DNA of 26,480 nucleotides from Phoronis australis (taxonomy: Eukaryota; Phoronida; Phoronidae). Below the pieces are notes generated by a model. It made no database searches and had not been told where the DNA came from. It saw only the letters and a list, made by a program, of their open reading frames with translations. The stretch's first letter is position 1; every line of letters starts with the position of its first letter. This document shows, in pieces, positions 19,901 to 26,480 of this stretch. The translations under genes were made by a program, and so were the position numbers. The DNA is taken from contig NMRA01000266.1 in the NCBI GenBank assembly GCA_002633005.1, positions 554,389 to 580,868 on the forward strand. The letters run 5' to 3'.

Positions 19901-22900
19901 TTATCAATACTTCAACAACCTTGAAATACAAATAACTATGCATCACGTGAAAAGTAACTGCACCGCTATTACGTCCCCAGGGGAATTTTCGACATCGGGA
20001 AGTGCCAAAAATCATTCATGATCTTTGCTTTTTAAAAATTAATGTGGTGATGACGTACATTTTAGTTGTCCATATTTTCTATAAATAAAAAGTTATCTCA
20101 CGTACTGAAATGGGTAGGGATCATAGCGTTTCCCTTTGATTGCCCAGCGACACCCGATGCCTCTTTCTCGAAGTGTTAATTGGTTTCTGTTGTTGATTGC
20201 GGATAAATATCACTCTAAGATGGCTTATCCTGTTTCATCAGGACAGTCAAAGGATGAATGTCTGAAACTCTGTCTCCAACTCAAAGTCTACTGAACTAGA
20301 CAGAAAACACTTGGAATTTTTCAAGAAACGCAAAAGTGAAATAAAAACAACTGTTGACTATTTGTAACTAGAGGTCTGACTTTTGACTAACGTCAACAGA
20401 CAAAAGCCCATAGTTCCTTTGAGAAAAATCCCCGGATGTCAGCACTGAGAGGCTGTTTTGAGTCGGGGCGCAAACCAATGTCTACTTTTCGATCTATAAT
20501 TGATGATAGTTCAGGGTCACCTCAGACGCAGACACATTAACTGTCCTCACGTACGGTCGAAGTCACAATAGCGTGACTCAGTTGTCTGTCTCGAGTGACA
20601 AATACTGTTTCTCGAAAACTTCATTGTTGTTTGACATTGTTTTAAAAATGTAAAACCTTTCAACTCAACAACTGAGTTATAACTGGCCGAGAAACACTGA
20701 AGATCGATTCACCATCAGCGATAATCAAGTCCTCTTTCTCGAAGAGATTATTAGCCATTGATTTAAATCAAAAGCCAAGCATCGGATCACGTGATTTTCT
20801 TATTCTATTACATGTACCTTTGTTCTCGAATTGAAGGCAGACTTTCAGCCTCACAATATTTTTGTGAAAATGTTTAAGTCATCCCGTCTGCTAAGTTTCA
20901 GTCGAAAGTCAAAAGTCAAAAGCCAATAAATTCACCGAGAAACAACCCCCCATAGTGGTACCAATTTCTTCGAATTCCCTTTCAGAAGGAGGAATGATGA
21001 CTCGTTGAATTTTTCAGTTAAAATAACGTCGACCAATTTCCTATGCCTCGTTTTTCTATCGATTTGTGAAAGTGACATATCCGGGGCTCGACCTGTGGAT
21101 CACGGTCGTAACACGTCTGACCGGCCTTCTTATCGTCTGACCCAAATCAGGCGGAAGAACCGCCTTTTTACCGTCAAGAAACGTATAGGCCAATGACGTC
21201 ATTTGTGGGTAGTCTCTATCCACACGCACACACATAAGTTTATGTCACGTGATTGGCCAAATTATCATTACATTGCTAATTAATGTTATGCTATTTTCTC
21301 ACAAGACGCCTGTTAAGCGCCTGATCTGCCTCACGCACTAACATCATAATGTTGAGCGTGGTGAAATTTGCATATACTTGATAACACACGCGGTCAAGTG
21401 GCAGGCGCAAGCGACATTTGGACGCGTATTGTCCATAGTTGCGAAATTAAACGATATATTTCTGTAATTTGGGAAAAGTGTTTTTGTGATTTATGGAAGA
21501 GTAAATATTAACATCCATCCTCTTCACACGCTAACAATCTGATCAACGTGTGTAATGTACAGTTGGCTTGGGACGTGGAAAAAGCAAACTAAACACGTTG
21601 AAATACCGTTCGACTGAATTGAATTCATTTTCTATCTGTGGTTGTAACTTCTTTTAAGAAAGCCAAGTTAAAAGAATGTTTAAGGAGATGGCACCAAGAG
21701 AAAGAGAACGAATTCAAGAAAGTAATATTACAGGTAGGTCCGTGCTACGCTATAGAATAAATGTACAGGATGATATGTTGAATCAATTTCTTTATTAAAT
21801 GTGATTTGTTAGATTTAGCAGTTTGAAGTCTATGTAAATTTCTTGTCATCATTTTGCGGCCGTAAGATTCACACTAACTTTATGATCTTGCTAATTTGTT
21901 CCAAAAGCCATGACCAAGTCAGTATATTTCTCCTTATTTTATAACATAGAATATAAAGGTCAATAATTTCTGTAGTCAAGGAAACTGTCTGCATGTTTTT
22001 AAACCTGACAAGCGTCTTGACTCTACTGTCATCTTGATAAACATTCCCAATGTAGCAACATAAAACCACGTGCGTCCATGTCTCCTGGCAAAAGTCATCG
22101 CATTTATTGTCTTTACAGAAGCAAACACAAACAGAGGAAAGAAAACACAGAAAAGTCGTCATCGGTGACGTAATGAAGGTAATATTCACGGCCGAACAAC
22201 TGTGCCCATGAACACTAACAGCTAATTTAAGTCAACAGACTATTTAGAGAATATGTGAATATGTAAAATCAAACCGGCGTCGAAACATAGATTGCAAACA
22301 TTTTTGTGTCTGGCCAGCACGTCACCTGTTGGCAACATCACGTGACCTAATGAATACGTCTGAAAAGAGATCTTTCCCAATCTACGTTACAGCGATATTT
22401 TAGATTTATACAGTAAATTCAGATACAGCCAGGAGATGAAAAGCATGATGCAATGCTATCAGTCCAATTGGATTGCTGAGTTCCACTGTTGCATGGTGCC
22501 TATGGCTCAGCGGACTAGAGCGTCTGCACGATAAGCAGACGGTCCCGTGTTCTAGTCTCGCTCGGGGGTAGAAAGGTTTTCAGACTTATATGCATTTTAA
22601 TGAGTTACGTGATGTTACCAATAGGTGGCGAGCTAACCAGACTGAAAACTGCTGTAAAAAGCAGCGCTAAAACTATTCAAAAATCACAATATCGGGATGT
22701 AATGCTTTCAACTAAAGGGTCAGGTTTTCTGGTCAATCCTTGTTAAATTTATCGAGGAAACTCCATGTCTGTTCTACTTCAGAATGTTGAAAGGTCGAAT
22801 CTTTTTAACACATCTGTTTCAGAGGGCATCGTGTCGCCTAAAATATCATGCTGAATTTTAAAATAACAGCATAAAAACCGTTGTTTTTTTGCTGTCCCAC

Positions 22901-25155
22901 TCACTGAATCCATCTTGTAGCAATATGATTTTCGATAACAATCCAGTCCACCTAGAGTGCAACATCATACGCAAAAGTTAGGATTTCAAAAACTGCAGCA
23001 AGTACGTGTATCAAGGCATGGACATTACTCATAAACAGAGCCAACCGCTGATGGAGCAACAGGAAATATCCAACCAATCTCCCAATCCTGACGAGACTCT
23101 GGAGGAGCTCAAATTTACACATGCGCAGAAAGTATTCCTTGGGTTGGAGAGTGAGAAGAGAGTCAAGGTAAACTATGAAACCTTTGTACTTGCGTCAATA
23201 AAATGCAACGTATAATTATGACCGCATCGTCGAATTGCTTAATCGCCCTGATAACGCTGCCAACATTATGGTACTCAGTCCTAAGCTCCGACTACAACAT
23301 ATAGGTGGCGCTGATCATCCAGTTTCACAAGGTGCCCCGGAGCCTTTCTTCTTTAGAAGGCACAGAACAGTTTTCACAGGGGTTTGCCTATCAGAACACA
23401 CGTCAATGGATTCATAACTCTTTCTTCACTCCGTCAAAAACTGCATGCAAATAAAGAAAAGTTTTGGGTCATGTCACATCACAAGCCCTACAGATGAGCA
23501 CAGAATCTTTATTCTCTCTTGTATTTTTGTCCCTTTCGGCCCCACTGAAAACCAAGCTAGACTAGGAAAAATAAGGGCAAGTAACCACCACTTCCCTGCC
23601 GGTGCTCAACTAAAGCCAACATTAGATTCTGAAAGCAAATTTCCTGTCGATTCCAAAAATGTGGTCCAATAGTACTGTCAACCAACTAGTTTTTTTTTTG
23701 CAAATCTGGCTTGTTTGAGTGCTACCTGAAATCGCGGCCAATTTCTCAGTTGCTACACTGCAATGCACAATTGCAACCGGGGGCCGCCATCTTGAATAAG
23801 AGTGCAGCTACAGCCGAGAAAGTGGCCGTTTTATTCTCAGCATGTTCACTAATACAAACAAACCGCATTCACTTGACCTACATACAATGCTTAACTAAAA
23901 ATGCCCCCAAGCCAGGCCTACCCCTGGATTTTATTATTTTGGCAAAATGGCCACAACTGCAGCCTAACTGTTCAGTGCCACCTTACTCTGACTCACAGCC
24001 CCTCCATTCACTAAGGCAGACACAATACACATAGGGGGAGCTGATCACCCAATATTCCTGCGTTCTTTCAGCGTTATGATAGAAGATGGTTCTCACTGCC
24101 AAACAGAAAATTGCAAAGTTGAACAAAGTTGGCAACTTCCTACCAAGATTCAGTCGCTTTATATCAAATGCCAGTAATTTTCAGACCGAATCCAGTGGTA
24201 AAAACTAATAGCTATCGTAGCGTGGAAATATTTAGAGGAAATGTTTGATCATTTTGGGCTTGGAGGGGTTAACTAGTTCCCATTAGTGGCTTAAATTGGG
24301 GGGCGGTTGTAAATCATGTGTCGTAGTTCTTTGCGAGTCGTGATCTTAGTCATACAACTATCCCAGTTGGACTGTATAATTAAACACGAATGGGTTTAGG
24401 GCCCGAGTTGAGAAGATAGTTGCTTTATTAACCCCTATGGGTTTGAACAGCCAAGCCTGGGATGTAGATTGGTAGATCCGTCTATTTCACGATTTCTGTG
24501 TTTGGACCCTGAGCCAACTTGGATATGCACTTTCAAAAGACCTCAACTCTCGCGAAACAAAGTCTGTTCACGTTCGTTACCTAGCTCAATGATACGATAA
24601 GTAAACGGAAGACCATGACGGAAGTGTGGAAAACGTGGCCAAACGGTCGTGTTCCGTGGGAGTTCGACAGTGACCACCAGTTTCAATTTGAAGTTAGCAA
24701 AGACGAAATTTGGAAAGCAATCTACCATTGGCAGAATGAAACGTGTCTGCGATTCCCCGAAAGAAATTCTGGTGACGTGGACTACCTCAAGCTCGGCACA
24801 GGCAAAGGGTATGTTGTGTGAAAGATACTTTCTCTGTTACATATGTTAATTTATAAACTAACTAACTGTTTCTTGTAATACCGATTAGAAAACGTTAAAA
24901 CATAGTTCATACAAGTTGTCTTGCTTCATAGCTGCACGCCTCGAGTTGAAGGCACATTCCAAACACTCCCCTACTGGGAAATCCCCCTAGTTTGCACCGC
25001 CTTCATAGAGTTTTCTCGAGAACAAACTCGCTGACAGCGGGAAAATACATAGGAATGTTTAACCCACGAGATATCTGATTCGCAGGTGCTCTTCGTGGGT
25101 AGGAAGAATCGGCGGTGGTCAAAAGATTAACTTACAGGAACCCGGATGTATTCTT
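16793..25155 (+). CDS. Secreted astacin-family (M12A) zinc metalloprotease, 5' part; seven exons
   Basis: Spliced model: 16793-16918, 19636-19743, 21659-21733, 22119-22178, 23003-23167, 24585-24808 and 25086-25155, giving 276 residues with the frame kept at every junction. It has a signal peptide (about 1-24), a charged propeptide to about 187, a basic site SKRK (184-187), then the protease start with WPNGRVPW (196-203) and NETCLRF. C254 and C274 of GCSSWVGRIGG and PGCIL match the first internal disulphide pair of astacins. Family knowledge: these enzymes are secreted as zymogens, activated by propeptide cleavage, and cut matrix, growth-factor precursors or dietary protein. The HExxHxxGxxH zinc helix should follow directly but is not encoded between 25156 and 26480, so the gene is cut by the window edge. 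Downstream domains, and hence the subfamily, cannot be known. Further small propeptide exons may have been missed. Confidence 0.85.
16919..19635 (+). other. Astacin intron 1
   Basis: 2.7-kb AT-rich intron from GTAAGG to an acceptor at 19633-19635 (GGCAG). Open frames at 17235-17438 and 18504-18749 have no features. No additional exon, RNA gene or clear repeat recognised. Confidence 0.6.
19636..19743 (+). CDS. Astacin gene exon 2: propeptide
   Basis: 36 codons starting GDGLPAEREFD and ending RTNVEEL; strongly charged and helical. Flanked by CAG and GTAAGT, both between codons. Assigned to this gene by phase, position and its similarity in character to the other propeptide exons. Confidence 0.72.
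19744..21658 (+). other. Astacin intron 2
   Basis: 1.9-kb intron. Contains several short inverted snippets around TTTCTCGA near 20160-20750 and the curious frame at 21005-21196, which lacks an ATG. No supported exon. Confidence 0.55.
21659..21733 (+). CDS. Astacin gene exon 3: propeptide
   Basis: 25 codons, KAKLKECLRRWHQEKE followed by NEFKKVILQ, an amphipathic Lys/Glu-rich helix. The acceptor is TTTTAAG after a pyrimidine-rich tract; the donor is CAG|GTAGGT. It has no stop only in the frame set by the neighbouring exons, which supports it, but AAG is a weaker acceptor. Confidence 0.6.
21734..22118 (+). other. Astacin intron 3
   Basis: 385-bp AT-rich intron between GTAGGT and TTTACAG; its minus-strand open frame is a shadow with no domain. 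Confidence 0.6.
22119..22178 (+). CDS. Astacin gene exon 4: propeptide
   Basis: 20 codons, KQTQTEERKHRKVVIGDVMK. Acceptor TTGTCTTTACAG is strong; donor AAG|GTAATA is acceptable. Both boundaries fall between codons, like exons 1-3. Confidence 0.65.
22179..23002 (+). other. Astacin intron 4
   Basis: 824-bp intron that includes the tRNA-like sequence at 22496-22569 and an AGGTGGCGA core at 22623-22631. No exon recognised. Confidence 0.55.
22496..22569 (+). pseudogene. Degenerate tRNA-Ile(GAT)-like sequence or SINE head
   Basis: 74 bases with a perfect A box (TGGCTCAGCGG, 22503-22513), a perfect four-pair D stem (GCTC/GAGC), and a perfect anticodon stem (GTCTGC/GCAGAC) enclosing a seven-base loop with GAT at the anticodon position. 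A B-box-like GTTCTAGTCT is present. However, the base before the anticodon is C instead of T, two T-stem pairs fail, and the acceptor ends do not pair. A functional tRNA is unlikely; a tRNA pseudogene or the head of a SINE fits better. Confidence 0.65.
23003..23167 (+). CDS. Astacin gene exon 5: propeptide with aspartate-switch-like motif
   Basis: 55 codons, from YVYQGMDITHKQ to GLESEKRVK, then AAG|GTAAAC. In astacin zymogens a conserved propeptide Asp (motif FxGD or variants) caps the active-site zinc; D130 in YQGMDI is the candidate here. The acceptor is ambiguous: CAG ends at 22998 and AAG at 23002, and only the second keeps the frame from exon 4. Confidence 0.68.
23168..24584 (+). other. 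Astacin intron 5
   Basis: 1.4-kb intron with several plus-strand open frames (23235-24034) lacking domains. A less AT-rich block at about 23290-24055 is bounded by two imperfect direct repeats sharing the GCTGATCA motif, perhaps an old insertion. Confidence 0.5.
24585..24808 (+). CDS. Astacin gene exon 6: activation site and start of protease domain
   Basis: Begins after a good pyrimidine tract ending CCTAG, between codons. Reads LNDTISKRKTMTEV, then the astacin signature WPNGRVPWEF, a spacer, WKAIYHWQNETCLRF, and DYLKLGTGK. SKRK is a likely proprotein-convertase or trypsin-like cleavage site just before the mature N-terminus. The first disulphide Cys (C232) is present. The donor GTATGT splits a Gly codon after its second base. 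Confidence 0.92.
24809..25085 (+). other. Astacin intron 6
   Basis: 277-bp intron from GTATGT to TTCGCAG, the only one here that splits a codon. No other feature seen. Confidence 0.8.
25086..25155 (+). CDS. Astacin gene exon 7: protease domain segment before the zinc motif
   Basis: Completes the split Gly codon and reads CSSWVGRIGGGQKINL then QEPGCIL, matching the conserved GC-S-VGR-GG-Q...C block immediately N-terminal to the zinc helix in astacins. Donor CTT|GTAAGT lies between codons. Confidence 0.92.
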
Positions 25156-26480
25156 GTAAGTGTTTTGTTGTTCTCACATGTATTTAGTGAATGTACAGCA
25201 TTCATGTAACATACAAAGTAGAACATAATGTTGAATTGTGGACTTCTGAAATATATTAAGTTATGCATACGTCCACCCATGGTTGACTTATTAGAATTAT
25301 ACAGTAATAGCGGTAAAAACGCGGTTCCGTCGAAAGTTTTGATTGGTCTTAGCTTGTGAGTTTTGTTCTTATTTTGCTAAGAACCAACAGTTGACCATTG
25401 GCTGAGACCATGCTAGGCAAATGACGTGACGTGGAGAGTGAACTTAAGTGAGTCTAACTGGGTCGGGTATTACCGATAAGTACTGGCCAGTTACTTCCAA
25501 ACCTAGACATCCCCTGTGATTGAAAGTGTGCTTCCGACTCGATTTGTTTATCGCCATGCGAAATCAAAACATTAGTGCACAAAACTGTCAAAGTAAAGTA
25601 GTTTCGTTGATTTGTGTACGGAATGTTAGAGAAATTACGGTATTTTGCATTGTGTGGATTGGAATAGCCTAATGTGCCAAATGGATTGCCTGATCAGAGC
25701 TCGACTTGCCTTCACTAGTAGTATACACAGCGAATTGACCGTTCCTGCAATATTTTTTTTGCTGTAGGTCTCGGTTGGTGGCAGGAGCTCCAAGGAATTC
25801 AGTGCCTGAGTGTTTTCGGTTTGTGTGTTTCCCTGCAGGTTACGATGATATTAACGTCTGTTATGACAAAATTTCCATGGTTACATTTGATTAAAATCTG
25901 GAAGCTGCATACTCGTGCTCTCACTGTCGAATATTGACGCTGGATGTAGTGTCGTTCTTCATGCTGCTGTTTACGCTGCCAAAAGGTCGCTATATAGGTC
26001 AGATGTGCCCTGACACGTCCCCCGCTCCTTTACCAGTCTCCCTCGGAAAGAAGTAACTCTTTTACCATCGATGTCCAGTCAATGAAAATGTTATTAATTG
26101 CGTGACATTAAACTTTAATGCCATTTAATAATTAGAGCGAAATCTGTACAAGTGGTTACATATTAAATTCCGTAGACCACAATTTAGATATTAGCTTGCA
26201 TTGGCGGCGAAACAGCTACACTTATGGAATGGTGGTTATACTGAAGTTAATCTCATATTTCAATTCTCCAACCTCTCTGACCAGTCACTTCAGAGACTGC
26301 CTTTGCAGGACAGGCTATTAAGATACTGAGCCTTCCTCTCAAAACACACCCTTGTTATTTGCGTGATTTTGCAAATTTTGCGAGGAACGCTGTCCAAGTT
26401 CCAGTGCTAAGTTGACCAGGAACATGTACTGCATCCTGCATCTTGCAGTGTTACAAAATAGAAGTTTGAATAACATGGCT
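25156..26480 (+). other. Astacin intron 7, incomplete at window edge
   Basis: At least 1.3 kb. I searched for codons of HExxH in the plus strand and found none with a suitable acceptor. A strong acceptor-like TTTTTTTTGCTGTAG (near 25768) leads into a frame that stops without astacin similarity. No other gene recognised. Confidence 0.6.

Noticed and set aside
25768-25840. Possible astacin exon after the TTTGCTGTAG acceptor
   Set aside because: In the required frame it reaches a stop after 13 codons and lacks the expected HExxH motif.
1-26480. CRISPR array, bacterial operon, prophage or other prokaryotic system
   Set aside because: Spliced genes, a TRIM protein and eukaryotic transposons show an animal genome; the 50-bp repeat has no spacers.

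Overview
This is nuclear DNA of a multicellular animal. It holds a large RING/B-box/coiled-coil/NHL (TRIM) protein in one open coding exon, a second gene split into small exons with GT-AG junctions, long AT-rich introns, and many decayed eukaryotic transposons. Intronless TRIM-NHL genes are numerous in marine invertebrates (lancelets, hemichordates, echinoderms, lophotrochozoans, cnidarians). I cannot narrow it further from this window.

Layout: 1-1700 has no recognisable gene. 1962-3938 (minus) is the TRIM-NHL E3 ubiquitin ligase, with a poly(A) signal downstream at 1721-1726, a possible splice acceptor just upstream of its ATG, and a pair of facing T-box half-sites about 220 bp upstream. 5615-5825 is a foldback inverted repeat. 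6580-6838 and 15431-15703 are two oppositely oriented copies of one MITE family, each flanked by a perfect 5-bp target duplication. 7340-7690 is A-rich degenerate repeat, 8715-8963 a five-copy 50-bp minisatellite, 9740-10320 a diverged ~225-bp tandem repeat, and 10925-11249 a foldback element with hAT-like ends. 11560-13840 is a transposon graveyard: a pogo/Tigger-type transposase remnant (minus) carries the 3' end of a non-LTR retrotransposon inside it and lies beside a small element with matching end motifs.

16793-25155 (plus) is the 5' part of a secreted astacin-family (M12A) zinc metalloprotease gene. I assembled seven exons: signal peptide, a long charged propeptide on four small exons, then two exons covering the basic cleavage site and the N-terminal part of the protease domain. 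Every junction I could place keeps the frame, and all but one lie between codons. The exon with the zinc-binding motif HExxHxxGxxH is not in the window, so the gene runs off the right edge. Its introns hold a degenerate tRNA-Ile-like sequence and other repeats.

The two genes show no functional link. I found no convincing new biological system. The best leads are the MITE family, the nested pogo/LINE insertion, the astacin propeptide, and an excess of CTCF-like core motifs.
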